Source of the DNA: Platycnemis pennipes
Lineage: Eukaryota; Arthropoda; Insecta; Odonata; Platycnemididae
Length of the DNA: 64,000 bases
Direction: 5' to 3'
Assembly (NCBI GenBank): GCA_933228895.1
Contig: OW121846.1
Coordinates: forward strand, 109,385,054 to 109,449,053
The notes under the pieces are model-generated. The model had not been told where the DNA came from, made no database searches, and was given only the letters and a program-made list of their open reading frames with translations. Each line of letters starts with the position of its first letter. Position 1 is the stretch's first letter. Both the position numbers and the translations under genes were made by a program. This document shows positions 46,026-57,482 of this stretch, piece by piece.

Positions 46026-46930
46026 AGATCCAAGTGGATTAGAGAAAGTCATTTCTCTGAAGAATAACAATGAATCTGTATATTTTTACATATAAAAGTA
46101 TTAAATCAATTATGCACAACTTTTCACTCTTCTACTTAAAATTTTTCAGGTAATCCAACCTTAGTTTTAATGTACGTACATTTATTTCTAGAGCTCACTG
46201 ATAACCAGTACAGAGTCAACTCTAAAATAGCTTGCATAGTGGTGAGAGTGGGAAATGAGAAAAAGAAGAGAGTGTGACTCATGTATGGCTCCCAGTCCAG
46301 GGAAGGGTGATTAGGAAAGATTATTTCGACTGATGGTTTAAGGACCAAGTTTGAGGAGGAAGTTAGGTGTGAGAGGCAAACAAGAGGCACACATTTAAAA
46401 AAAATAAAATCATTTAAAAGAAGTGTGTTGAAATCTTAACATGCCTAAACTTTCCATTGAGTCCAATTTGAAACTTTTATTGCATGTATGTAAAACTTTA
46501 GGTTTGAAACATCCCCGAAGACTTCTGGAACATACCTTAATCCACAATGTTACCCAAGTAATAAATTGCTCAATGTATATCTCCTATTCTTATATTCAGC
46601 TCTTTCTTTTGAAAAGAATTCATCAATTTACCTTCAACTCAGATCTCTCTCATGTAATTGCATTCACAACCTAGCATTTCAATTTAACTGTCTAATAAAC
46701 CCAGAATTCTAATCAATACCATTTACTCACGTCCAACTTTTTTACTTAATCTGCCTCTTCCCTTGTCTCACACATCAATGTCTCAGCATGAATTTTAAGT
46801 GCTGCTAATAACAAGCAAACCTGCCTTACTCCCCAGCCAATCATACCCACACACTAAGAACAGAAGTTAATGTGTGAGGAGGGGGATATGACAACTGAGG
46901 TAATTTGCACCATTTGAGGTAGGTTTGTTA
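46026..46930. other. 3' flank of aminotransferase; polyA candidates
   Basis: ATTAAA at 46100-46105 and AATAAA at 46403-46408 are candidate polyadenylation signals, 75 and 378 bases past the stop. No other gene is recognised. Confidence 0.5.
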
Positions 46931-47175
46931 CTGGGGAGAAGTAGCCCAGTGGAAGGGTGGAGAGAAGGCATTGGTGTAAGTCAACTGTAGATAGAAGGTG
47001 GTTCCATGTCCCATCCATGGGACAGAATACAGTACTTGAAGTGCTCTCCACACAGCACCTAAGTGGGAACCAGAATACCAATGAAAAATCTCTTCCAAAG
47101 CCAGAATTCAAAACTGGGCCCTTGAGATGGGAGGTCAGTACTCTAGCCAACCTGATCCTCCCACTAATGAAATCC
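46931..47175 (-). repeat. tRNA-derived SINE
   Basis: On the minus strand, GGTTGGCTAGAGTACTGACC near 47150-47131 serves as A box and CCCAGTTTTGAATTCTGG at 47118-47101 as B box. An unrelated body follows. Confidence 0.6.
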
Positions 47176-47944
47176 ATTTTAAAGATGTACCCAACTATTT
47201 TCCATACTTGGGAGGACTGGCATTAATATAATAGCCCAAAAAATCATCTAGGTATTTGATTTGGATAGGTGACATCTAAATTATATGCACTAAACTGGCT
47301 AAATTTGCATGGAGATCCCAAAATATGAATGGACTGTTCAGGAGGCAGAAATGCATTTTCTTACCATTCAGTATCACGAAACAATTTTTCCTCTTAGCAA
47401 TGAGATTCCATATCATAGTTAATATGTCAAGTGTAAATTTTCTTTGCATTCATCAGCAATTTTCTCCCTCACATATCCTTCCAATGAGGCACAGGGTCCT
47501 GGAAAAGAAGTAATTTCAATCAATGAGCTCCCATAACCAAAATCCTCGATGACTTATACCGGCTCAATGAGCAACTATTCAGAAAGGTTGAAATGAGAGG
47601 CTTCATTTGATACACTTAAAACTTATACAATTGCTCCAAATGTTTAATGAACCGAGGGAAAATAATACTCAAGATACAAATGCGCACCCTCATTGATGAA
47701 ACTACCAGTCATGGGACTCGCACCAAGATCCTGATGGCAGCAAATCATGAAAGCTACAGCAAAATGAAAAATTCCCATAAGGTCGCTTCTGTAGGAAACA
47801 ATGTAAAATACCACCTAATCTCATGGACAATACATCACGTTGACTTTCACCTACCACATAGGCTATTCAGAAAAGACAAAAAGGTGCATTGTTTCCATAA
47901 TAAAGTACAGCAAAGTAATTTGACATTAATACAGACTTCCATTA
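47176..47944. other. unassigned
   Basis: No recognised gene or repeat. Confidence 0.4.
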
Positions 47945-48547
47945 ATTGTGTCATTTTTTACCTATAATTTTAGACAGTTAGTTAGTACCATTTTGAGAGG
48001 TAGAAAATGGTCATGCATTGTTGAGTGCAAACGAAACTTTAGAAATCTAACCTTTTGAACCCAGGATGGGACCCCAATCCAAAATTTGCCTAGTGGGGTT
48101 TCAATGTTAATAATTTGAGACATAAAAAAGTCATAATGCTCAGGCAAAACTTTTGATCTGGGTGTTTGGGTATGAGAAACAATATGGAACCACTTTTGTT
48201 AAAAACAAAACCATGACCCCTGAGAGGACACAGCAAAGGGATAAAGAAGATCAAATTGGGGTAACAAACATTTTGAAACATGTTTATAAAGGTTTTTAAG
48301 TTGATGGTAAGTTCCTCAGATCCCTCAGGTCATTTTTTGACCTTCAAGAATTACAAGGGGGTCAAAGGTCTCAAGGTATAGGCAAGCATATTGGAGCCAT
48401 AAACATCATATCATAGATTCAAAAGGGTGCCACAGTTGATGCAATGCCCTAAGATCCCTCCCGGCATTATCTGACCTCCAAGGGTTACGCAGGGGTCAAA
48501 GGTCAAGTGGTGTAGTCAAGCAAATCACGGCAAAACTTGTCATAGGT
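47945..48547 (+). repeat. dispersed repeat, copy 1 (inverted partner at 54165)
   Basis: It matches 54165-54985 in reverse complement along its length, including TAATTTTAGACA near 47967, ACCATGACCCCTGA near 48210 and CCTCCAAGGGTTA near 48475. It ends at the TTAA at 48548. Unknown class. Confidence 0.75.
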
Positions 48548-49182
48548 TTAACACTAGAATGCTAAGGCGGGTCATTTTGACCCAACTGTGACTTTAAATT
48601 TATTTTTTATCTCATTTTTAAAGATAGCAGACTTTCCTCTTTTATTCATTGGTGTTCATGCCCAAAAAATTTCACCTTCCTGAAATAATTCATTAATTAG
48701 TTATTTTTGAATTTACCTTAAATGCCTATATGGATCATTTTCATATAGGGGTGTATTTGTAAGTTATATGCTTTTGAAGCTTACTATGTTGAAATATAGG
48801 TACCAAGGAGGTTATCCTTCTAACCTCCTTGATAGGTACCTCAATCATGATTAGAGATGAGTCGATACCAAAATTTATTGATTCTCGATACGATACCAAT
48901 GATCTATACATGTATACCTATTTTTGCCTAGGTTTCCTATATATTATTTTAAAAATTTCCACGGAATCTAAAAATACAATTTAAAAAAATGAAAATTTGA
49001 ATATACTACATAAGTATTTACTTTGGGAAAAAACTTCTGATATTGCACTACGAGGACATTCTGTAAATAAAAATAGTTTGATAATACAGTTCTATATTTT
49101 TTCTTACAAAAGCATGTTTAATAACAAAACATGTTTAGTGTATAGATAAAAAATGCCATAACAGATTCAAAATAATATGGCT

Positions 49183-49408
49183 GCCATGTCATAAGTTTAA
49201 TTTAAATATGATTAAAAATTAGTTATAAGAGTAATAAAAACAGTAATCTAAATTATAATTCAAACTTTCAACATTAAGAGATAAGAAGAAAAGATCATGA
49301 TATGAACCCTTGAGCCTACTTTAGGTTTTTGTTCAAAAAACCAACATTTTTAGCCTCTCCGGATCAAGTCGATTTCGTTTCTGGTCACAAATGTTTCCTG
49401 CTGTGCTA
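49183..49408 (-). pseudogene. hAT transposon 3' fragment, copy B
   Basis: It matches 7076-7550 without the SINE. The plus strand reads GTCATAAGTTTAATTT to TTCCTGCTGTGCTA. The minus strand codes a diverged S-T-A-G-N-I-C-D-Q-K-R-N-R dimerisation motif. It supplies the empty site for the SINE in copy A, at AGTAATAAAAACAGTAATC near 49232-49250. Confidence 0.75.
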
Positions 49409-49667
49409 CAAATATGTTTCTCATTTTTGATGAGAAACTCATTTTTTGTATTCTTTCAGGATTTTTAATCTATACAGAAAAGCAGCAACAATTGTATTTC
49501 CAAAAAACAAGTAAATTTATAGTAGAAAAAATCAACAATTTGTGGATAATATTTTCCTGGATCAAGATTTATGGATACAATAGCTATATGTTATTATTTC
49601 TAATATAAAGTTCACTTTCTTTATCACATACTCATCAAAGAATACATTTTTTAAACCTGGACAACTA

Positions 49668-51290
49668 CAGTGAAACCTCTCACTTACGGACATTAACGGT
49701 CCTAGAAAATGTGTCTTTAAGTGAGAGGTGTCCGCAAGTTGGAGGTGTCCTAAATTAACTCTCATTTTTACGCATCGTTTTACCACGCAAATATTATACT
49801 GTAGGAATTTAAAGCAGCTGAAAGAAATCCTTTTATTTCAAATAACACTTCTTAATAATTTAAAATAAATTACTAATAATAAAACAACGTAATGCATTTA
49901 CCTATTCACATATGTTTGTATATTTAAAATTCTCGAAGCATCTGCGCACTTTAATATGTATGCATACATACAAATATACAGCTCACTTTGGCGTAAAGAA
50001 ATAATTGATTTTGGTTTGCTTATTTCTTTTTGTGACAAATTCTTTTTCAAAATTTAACTGTACATCATCAAGGCTACTTAATACCTCGCTATTACCTTTT
50101 GAAATGCAAAAATTTTTCCACTGTTCAATTTGATGCAACGCACCGGCATACGATACCACAAGCATCTCTTCCACTATTGGCTCAGGCTCACTGTCATCAC
50201 TTTCACTGATTTCTTTGTCCCCTTCATCAAGAGTACTTTTAATAATTTCTTCCACATCATCCTCGTGGTCCACGGTCAATAAATTAGAATCAATGCTCAC
50301 ATATTCAGCACTTTCGCCAGCATCATTTAACAAAGTCTAACTGCAAGTCATTTGTGACATCTTCCAGCTCTGGTGATTATTCATTGCTAGTGAACCCTGA
50401 TTTTACAAAACAATTACACACGGTTGGATTTTTTGTTTTTGATCGCTCGAAAAATCCAAAATATTGCGGCAAGAACGGTCCCACGCGAGTGTGGGAATGC
50501 CCTTGGTCAACTTTAGATAGCATGCTTTTTAAAATGAACTGTCTGTAGAAGACTGAAATTTTTAATGATGCCATGGTCCATTGGTTGTAATGAACTGGTA
50601 GTGTTAGGAGGGAAAAAATTAATTTAATATTTTTTAATTTTAAATTGGGATGGCAAGGAGCATTGTCAAGAAATAGCAAAATCTTTCTTTTTCCTTTCCC
50701 ATTTTTTTTGATGAGATTTTGCAACCACTTCGTCATTATCTCCGCAGTCATCCAAGCCTTCTTATTTAATTGCCACGTAATGGGCAGTTTATCTTTACTC
50801 ACTCCTTTGAAGCACCTTGGATCCTCAGCTTTTCCTATCACCAGCGGTCTCAGGAAATCACCTTCCATGTTAGCGCCAAGTAAGACTGTCAGTCTTTCCT
50901 TTGACGCCATCCCTTCAGAGCATTTTTCTGATTTTAGGGCCAGGGTTTTGTTAGGTAAGGCCCTAAAAAACAATCTCGTTTCATGTGCACTGTAGATGTC
51001 CCTGGGTTTATAGTTTTCCAGTAGCACAGGTAACCTCTCAATCCACTCCATAGCACCTTCTTTGCACACCTCTGCAGCCTCCCTGCACACAGCTTAAAAC
51101 ACGATTTTGTCTTAAGCGGAATTTTTCCAGCCACCCATTTGAGGCCTTGGTTCTCTATACCCAGTGCCACTCCAACTTCAAGCCCTTTTTCTTGTAAAAG
51201 AGGTACAGATAGTGGCAAATTATTTGCCCTCACTTTTGTGAACCACTCAAAGAGAACAGCGGCCAATTAGTTTCCCGATGGAATCACTTT
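49668..51290 (-). pseudogene. Tigger (pogo-type) transposon
   Basis: A TA followed by CAGTGAAACCTCTCACTTAC (49668-49687) is a typical Tigger terminal repeat at the 3' end. Minus-strand frames from 51266 down read LYEWF-type and LLQEKGLEVGVALGIENQG, the second DNA-binding domain. Then EWIERLPVLLENY, IYSAHETRLFFRALP, ERLTVLLGANMEGDFLRPL, PITWQLNKKAWMTAEI, ILLFLDNAPCHPNLKL and FYRQFILKSMLSKV follow, the DDE core in order. The first Asp of A-D-E-T is His here, while the L-D-N-A Asp remains. Separate frame 50333-49983 is acidic and ends QTKINYFFTPK. The first helix-turn-helix and 5' terminal repeat are missing. It is inactive as it stands. Confidence 0.85.
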
Positions 51291-52124
51291 TTTAGCGTTT
51301 CCATTGTGATTTTCCTGTGCACAATTGTTTTACATTAACTTGGGTTGCTGTTGTAAATCAAATCCTTGAATGCATTCAAATTCTATTTTTAAAACACAAA
51401 AAAAAGTTTAATGTGGTCAGGGTATTCCATTTATAGAAAATCTGGGGATTCCATTTTAAAGATGAAAATAGTATGAAAGAATATTCCAAGCTCCTAAACT
51501 AGTAACTTTGCAATGTCTTATTAATAATAACCATTGAAATGGAATTTATGAGTTTTAAACACATAAGGAGAGGTTGTGTAACTCGTATCATGAAATGAGA
51601 TGAGCCTTTTTTGATGCTACTGGAAGTAATATAAAGAAATGTGTCCTGGCTTTTTTCTCCATTGTCCCGGGATCCCAAGAAAAAAAGTAGAATGACATGC
51701 GGGGAGCCTGTATTCTCTGAACTGGGGTAAGCCGACAATAGTAGAGTGAGGTAGTGTACTGCAGGTACTGAAGTTCCATTCTTATCGATGTTTAAAAGTT
51801 TTCTTTCAGCCATTGAATAAAAAATTTTATCATCCTTAATTTCCAAAACTTGTATGTGAATACTGACTTTATTGAACTTTTATCGCATAAACTATATTTA
51901 CAAATGCATCACTCAAAAATACATTTTTAAGTTAACGTACTGTTTCCATGGTTTTAGTTCTGTAATATTTTTCCAATCACTTTCACTAATGCCAAATTTT
52001 ATTACTTTTATTTACTTTGTTGACTTATATATTGACATTAAATTTAAGATAATCTACCATTTTTAACTGTCTGCTTGCCTTACTCTAGGAATACAGCATG
52101 ACGGTATAACCAGGCAGTGTTAAG
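51291..52124. other. unassigned
   Basis: AT-rich. No recognised feature, and no second Tigger end was found. Confidence 0.4.
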
Positions 52125-52720
52125 GATCGAACACGTGAACGGCACAACACTAGCTCACAATTTTAAAAACTTCATAATCATCGGTTCAGGTGTGTCTGGC
52201 AAATGTAGGCGACCCACGTGACATTCTGCTTTATAATTTTTCCCACGCATCTGGGCCGGTGGAGGAGAAAATAAAGGCAAGACGCGTATTTCCTTATTTT
52301 GCTCTAGTAGCACGGAAAAATTTTCATCTCATTTCGTGACCCAAGTTACAAATCCTTTCCTTGTCAGTATCTACTGTATTCAAATTCGTGGGGCGCATCG
52401 ATCACTACGCTGCAAATTTAATAAAAAAGTGAGTATATTCAGATGTAAGGGTTTTAAATTGAATGATAAAATTTTTGATGCAATAACTGAAAGAAAATAT
52501 TAAACTAAGATAGGGATCGAACTTCCTTTAGTACACTAGCTCTCGACGTCTGCCTGATCCCGGCGAATGTAAGCTACCCGCGTGACATTCTACTTAATTT
52601 ATTTCTCGCGATCACAAATGGGAATAAAAATCATATTTTGCTTCTAGTAGTACGGAAAAATATTGATCTAATTTTGTGACCTGAGTGATACAGCCTCTCC
52701 TAGTCAATACATATCTAGCG
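52125..52720 (+). repeat. two-copy tandem repeat, ~380-bp period
   Basis: AGGATCGAAC, CGTGACATTCT, CTAGTAGCACGGAAAAAT and TTTCGTGACC in the first unit (52125-52345) recur in order in the second (52510-52685). Divergence is moderate. It may be a subterminal repeat of the surrounding element. Confidence 0.65.
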
Positions 52721-52735
52721 CACCTACATTCCATT

Positions 52736-52772
52736 CACTTCTTCTTAGTGCTTCTAGCACTAAGAAGAAGTG
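52736..52772. repeat. perfect 17-bp inverted repeat
   Basis: CACTTCTTCTTAGTGCT is followed after TCT by its exact reverse complement. Confidence 0.9.
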
Positions 52773-53597
52773 TTCCACGTTGTCTTCACTCCATTGTCAG
52801 TATAACTAATTCTGAGAAAAAATTCCAAATACTGAGTTGTATTACAATTTAACGAAGTACGGGATAGAATTGTTGAGAAAATGGCAAGGAGGTGCTCAGT
52901 GAAAGCATCATCAAGGACGTATCTAGTTTATAGTTTTCATATCATCCGAGATATGGCAGAAATAAATGCCATAGTGATACGTAGGGCCATTAAAGGGAGG
53001 AAAATTTTGTTAGTGAATATTATCTAGCAGCTTGTAGAGGAACTCCACTATAATAACACGAATAAGCGAACAATAGTTTTGAAATGTCCATTCTGCAATA
53101 AGGCAGCCTCCAGGAAGTGAGGCAGAAGAACAGAATGCACACATGTCAAATGTATGAATAAGAAACAGTATAAAATTAAGTTTTAACTGCAGAAAATTCA
53201 ATAATATAACTTGTGTACCAGTAAAACAATATACACAAAAATTGTTTCAATAAAAAATAATGATCAATAAATCCCTTTTTACTTTCTGGAAAACTCCTGA
53301 TTAAATACAGAAAAAATGACAAGCACATTAATTGTGACTATACACTGATAAATTAAATAAATGTGTTTCAATAAAATGGAATGTCCTTTTAGTTTAGTCA
53401 TTTTAAGCAAGAAAATCAAAATACAGCTGAGACTTGTCATTTTTCAAAGTTGATATCTTAATAAATAATTATTATTAACAAAATTATGAATGTAATAAAG
53501 TGAAAAAATAGCTGGCTGTGAAGAATTAGGAGCGGAGGTTTACACAACAAACCATAAATATGTATAAGTATCATGTATTGTGAGATTTACTAAGTAC
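52773..53597. other. unassigned
   Basis: AT-rich. No recognised feature. Confidence 0.4.
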
Positions 53598-53797
53598 CAT
53601 GGGTCAAAATAACCCCATTTGGGAGTTGAATGGAGTCCAAACGTTCGGGTGTCCTAATGTTAAAAGGATGCCCAAATAGGAGGTAAGAATGTATATTTCC
53701 AGTGACAGCTCACAGAAATGCATGGAGCACACTGGAGATGCCACGACCAATGCCAACTGCGTGGTTGATTCATGAAAAGGGGTCCTGTTATGGGCTG

Positions 53798-53866
53798 TAT
53801 AAAGTGAAACCCAATCATAATAAACATTAATATGGTGGGAGTTGCTCATTTTTTCAAGTGCAGTTA
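53798..53866 (+). repeat. half copy of the 151-bp foldback MITE
   Basis: GCTGTATAAAGTGAAACCCA through GAGTTGCTCATTTTTTCAAG matches the right half of 54394-54544, and so does the following GTGCAGTTATGTTC flank. The left half is missing. Confidence 0.75.
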
Positions 53867-54164
53867 TGTTCTGACTTGAACTCTCTTCTTGAGGTGTTCC
53901 AAACTGAAACAATTTTCCCCCTAAACTGCAGGTAATCATGCTGAACTTGCATCCATTGAAGGCAGACACTGCGTTGCAAATAAACTTTTCAAATCATCAT
54001 GCAGGCTGACTTTCCATTCAATATGTTAATCTTGATTACATCGGCTTTGATCTAAGGAGTAATTTTCTTATCGTGAATTTGACTACCACAACTAAGCCTG
54101 AATACTAGCTGCAGAGAAATGGAGATCCATGACATACAAAATTTGCAAATTTGTTGCTAAGGTG

Positions 54165-54985
54165 AAGTTACTAAATGAGACCCCAGCATAACCCTTGGAG
54201 GTCTAAGAAAGCAGGGAGGGATCTTATTGATGTTGACCCCCTTTTAAACCTGTCAAACAAATATTTAATTTTAGGAAATTTATAGTTCTGATTTGCTTGC
54301 CTATACCTAGTGACCTTTGGCCCCTTTGTCATCCTTGAAGGCCTAGAAATGACCAGAGGGATCTGAGGATCTTACCATCAACTTTGAAACTACACTTGAA
54401 AAAATGAGCAACTTCCACTGTGATAAGGTTTATTACAAGTAGGTTTCACTTTTTACAGCATCTTCAGGTCCTTAAGTTGCTGTATAAAGTGAAACCCAAT
54501 CGTAATAAACATTAATATGGTGGAAGTTGCTCATTTTTTCAAGTGCAGTTATGTTCCGACTTGAACTTGACTCAGACTTGAAAACCATCTTAAATATAGG
54601 TTTAAACACATTTATTATGTACCATTTGATTTTCATCACCTTTGTGACCTTGACTGAGTCCTTTCAGGGGTCATGGTTGTTTTTTAAACAAAAGAGGTTC
54701 CATACAGTTTCCCATACCCAAATGAGTACACACAGATCAAAACTTTTCCTTAAGCATGATTTTTTTGTCTCAAATTATTTAACATTGAAATCCCAAAATG
54801 CAAAATTTGGGTTTTGGAATGGGGCCCCATTCTGGGGTCACAAGGTCAGATTTCTAAAATTTTGTTTACACTCCACAAACACACAACCATTTTCTACCCG
54901 TTCCAAATTTCATCAAAATGGCACTAACGAAAGTGTCTAAAATTACAGGTCAAAAATGACATACTATCAATGGAAGTTTATGGTA
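54165..54985 (-). repeat. dispersed repeat, copy 2, interrupted by a MITE
   Basis: Reverse complement of 47945-48547 over most of its length. The interruption near 54394-54590 includes the foldback MITE. Matching landmarks: GGGTTTTGGAATGGGGCCCC near 54812 and CTTGGAGGTCTAAG near 54195. Confidence 0.75.
54394..54544. mobile_element. 151-bp foldback MITE
   Basis: The outer 25 bases (ACTTGAAAAAATGAGCAACT...) are a perfect inverted repeat. The inner part pairs imperfectly, so nearly the whole unit is a palindrome. The minus strand near the centre reads CCTGAAGATGCTG, then GTGAAACC, the core shared with 4639, 17603 and 57225. Confidence 0.85.
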
Positions 54986-55033
54986 AAAGGGAACCATAAA
55001 ACTGATGTGAAATAACCAGTATAGTAAAAAAAT

Positions 55034-55171
55034 AAGGAAAATATCCACCTGAACTGGGATCTGAACCTGGAACCCACTGATTTCTACCAGTTCAGCTACG
55101 CTGTGTAGAGTACCTGGCCGGAATTAAGAGGGTTCCAGGTTCGAGTCGCGGTTGAGGTGAATATTTTCCTT
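55034..55171. repeat. head-to-head tRNA-like palindrome
   Basis: The left arm AAGGAAAATATCCACCTGAA...GAACCTGGAACCC and right arm GGGTTCCAGGTTCGAGTCGC...ATATTTTCCTT are reverse complements. Each carries a Pol III B-box-like GGTTC(G)A. The centre reads CCAGTTCAGCTACGCTG. Confidence 0.75.
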
Positions 55172-55718
55172 GTGGAAATTCTGCTATTAAGAATCTATGT
55201 TGCTCTAAACCAGTCCTATATGAACAGGCTACCAGATAAAGCTAATGGGTGGGCTGCTGCATGCAGATGTGAAGGTTATTTCCAGGACAAGGGTAGGTAC
55301 TTAATCAAGTGGGGCCTTATATTACCCCTTGAAATTGACATTTCTGTTGTAAACAAATTATATTTGATAGGATGAGGGTACTGGATTTTAGTTAGCACAA
55401 AGGTATCTTTTATCCGCACAGTGGTTCTGGCTAATGGTATAGGCTGTAACCGATACTTTACTTTCATGCTGCTGGGAAAAAATTTTTCCACATCACTCCT
55501 AACTTGGTACCTAATTTAAATTAATACACCTCATGATCACATATAATTCTGCATATAACAAAAATACATCCTCGCCATCTCTAGAGAATGTAATGATAGT
55601 TTAAAACCATATCCAAGCCAATGCACATAACCTCTGTTCAGGGTTCAGTTTTTTTTTACATCTAAATATTGGAAACTGATTAGGAAAATAAAATCATTGA
55701 ATACGAGGTACAGACACC
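55172..55718. other. unassigned, downstream of GMP synthase
   Basis: No recognised gene or repeat. Confidence 0.4.
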
Positions 55719-55724
55719 TTTATT
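55719..55724 (-). promoter_or_regulatory. candidate polyadenylation signal of GMP synthase
   Basis: AATAAA on the minus strand, about 400 bases after the GMP synthase stop codon. Position is plausible, but not proven. Confidence 0.4.
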
Positions 55725-56119
55725 TCAGTAAGATGATTTCTTTAACAAGAGCATGTCATACGATAAGAAAAAAACAACCCATTGGGCTAAAAATATCGAG
55801 TATGACATAAACAAATGCTAAATAAGGAATGTCTTTTAGGGTGATAAATTTCGGCTTTGAAAAAAATAAACCACACATCACGGTTGAGGTATCTTCTTCA
55901 ATTTCTTTTTCTGCAGATGTATTAACATGTTTACCAGATGTTTTCACAGCACAAGAAATTAGTTCATCTCCAGTTTTTACACATGGAAACGTAAATGAAC
56001 CTAAATCTTCATAAAAAATTATCATCAGTCTCACTTGTAAATAGGCACAGAGCATCCAAATGTCATTTCAACAAATAATGTTACAACAGGTGGTTATTAT
56101 TATTTCCAAAGGGACCTAT

Positions 56120-56221
56120 TCATTCCCACTCAACCGTTCCTGGAGGCTTTGTTGTCAGGTCATAAAGAACTCGTGAAATGCCTGGAACTTTTGATATCTC
56201 CCACATCATTTTTTTGGCCAT
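56120..56221 (-). CDS. GMPS: GMP synthase, last coding exon
   Basis: After a minus-strand acceptor (TTGTTTATGTTTCAG) the exon reads [20 protein letters not shown], then [13 protein letters not shown] and stop. P-G-I-S-R-V-x-Y-D-L-T-x-K-P-P-G-T-x-E-W-E is the invariant C-terminus of glutamine-hydrolysing GMP synthase, which turns XMP into GMP in purine synthesis; this end belongs to the dimerisation domain. It starts in phase 0. The upstream exons should lie at higher coordinates on this strand, but I could not find them before 64000. It may continue outside the window. Tail to tail with the aminotransferase gene. Confidence 0.9.
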   Translation of the reverse strand: MAKKMMWEISKVPGISRVLYDLTTKPPGTVEWE

Positions 56222-57224
56222 CTGAAACATAAACAAGACAAATCAATATAATTAAGAAGTAAGACACATTCACAGGCAGAGTTTGAGCTTTTCATGATAA
56301 AAATAAAATAAATATATCAGTATGTTCCCTAGAAGATGCCATGTTGGAAAAGTAAATAATGTTATCCATGACTTAATTTAGTCATTAGTAATGACTAATA
56401 TTCAGTCTTTTCACACACTTCAGAGTGGTAAGACACTGTGGAACATTTTCATCCAGTTCCTTTCTTGCATCATATAAAATGTTCAATGAGTTCTGAATCA
56501 TGGTTGTTACAAAATCTGAATTTATATCCGTATCAATATCCGTATGAACAATCACCGTGCTTCCTGCAACCCTTCTTCTCTGCACTTCTCTCTCCCTGTC
56601 CCCAAACATGTCTCTGAACATCATTCTTCATTTAACTCTTGTTTCAAAGTCTCAATTCCTTCCTCTCTCCCTCCTACAGATCCACCCGTTAAACTACACA
56701 TGATTGAGTTAACTTGTATTTGGCTTTTAGAAGCATGTAAATTTCCTGGAATCAATGTGATGCTAGCCCTCCCCCCACCCTCTTCCCAAACCTCTCCCCC
56801 ACACCATTCCTTTTCCCTCCCCTCTTCCAACCATCTCTCTCCTCACTAGTAGTCCTCTCCCTGTTGAGAAAGGTGGCTGAGACCACTGAAATATCCTAAA
56901 ATACATGCGAGTGCTCATTTGAACTGAACTGGTGGATGATAACAGGGTATCATTCGTCCGACGATCGCGCTGCATTAATTCAACAGTTTTACTACACGTA
57001 ACTACAAAATTTATTGAAACTAGTTTTATCGCGAGAAAACAGCATTAAATGTAAAAAATTATTTTGTTGAGAATTTTTTTGCCATTGGAAAACTGCTTGT
57101 GCTGGCCGACCAGCGAGGTAGCTCAATATTCTCATGTGTTGTTTATATTATTCTTAATTATTCCGGAATGTAAATTTTATTTTACTTGGAAATGGGAAAT
57201 GGATGCGAATTACAATATTTCAAG
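56222..57224. other. probable GMP synthase intron; CT-rich tract
   Basis: 56560-56850 is C- and T-rich on the plus strand, making long open frames that look like composition artefacts. No exon is recognised. Confidence 0.4.
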
Positions 57225-57482
57225 ATGACTCGAGGGTTTTCGGGTTTCTTCCATGTTGGTTCATCTAGATGACAGTTTCGTCGGCATTCTAGATGCCATC
57301 TTCAGGTCCGAAGATCACGTCCTATCAAATTTCTTATATCTTCGTTTTATATATTTCCCATATCTTCACACAATATATTTCCTATACTTCGGAGCTGAAG
57401 ATGTCATCTGGAATGCTGGCGAAAGTGTTGTGCAGTGAGATGAACCAATGCGGAAAAAAATGGAAACCCTCAAGTAATCATC
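57225..57482. repeat. 258-bp foldback element
   Basis: The left arm AGATGACTCGAGGGTTTTCG...CCATCTTCAGGTCCGAAG and right arm CTTCGGAGCTGAAGATGTCA...ACCCTCAAGTAATCATCT are imperfect inverted repeats of about 95 bases. Both contain CTGAAGATG then GAAA. The centre is AT-rich. No ORF. Confidence 0.75.

Larger units (their letters stand above)
48552..53659. mobile_element. TTAA-bounded piggyBac-type composite (~5.1 kb)
   Basis: The left end after TTAA (48548-48551) reads CACTAGAATGCTAAGGCGGG then TCATTTTGACCC. The right end, read inward from TTAA (53660-53663), begins CATTAGGACACCCGAACG, with GGGTTATTTTGACCC about 45 bases in. Similar TTAA ends and a GTCATTTTGACC core also mark the piggyBac piece at 8875-9088. 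No piggyBac ORF is seen inside. Instead there are hAT and Tigger pieces. It may be two half-elements rather than one unit. Confidence 0.45.

Noticed and set aside
55756..56055. Minus-strand open frame of 99 codons after the GMP synthase stop
   Set aside because: It lies between the stop codon and the polyA candidate and matches no family I know. It is probably 3' untranslated sequence.
4639..57482. Hammerhead ribozyme in the CTGAAGATG...GAAA repeats
   Set aside because: The core resembles CTGANGA...GAAA, but I could not form a convincing second stem in most copies, and the cleavage-site stem was not found.
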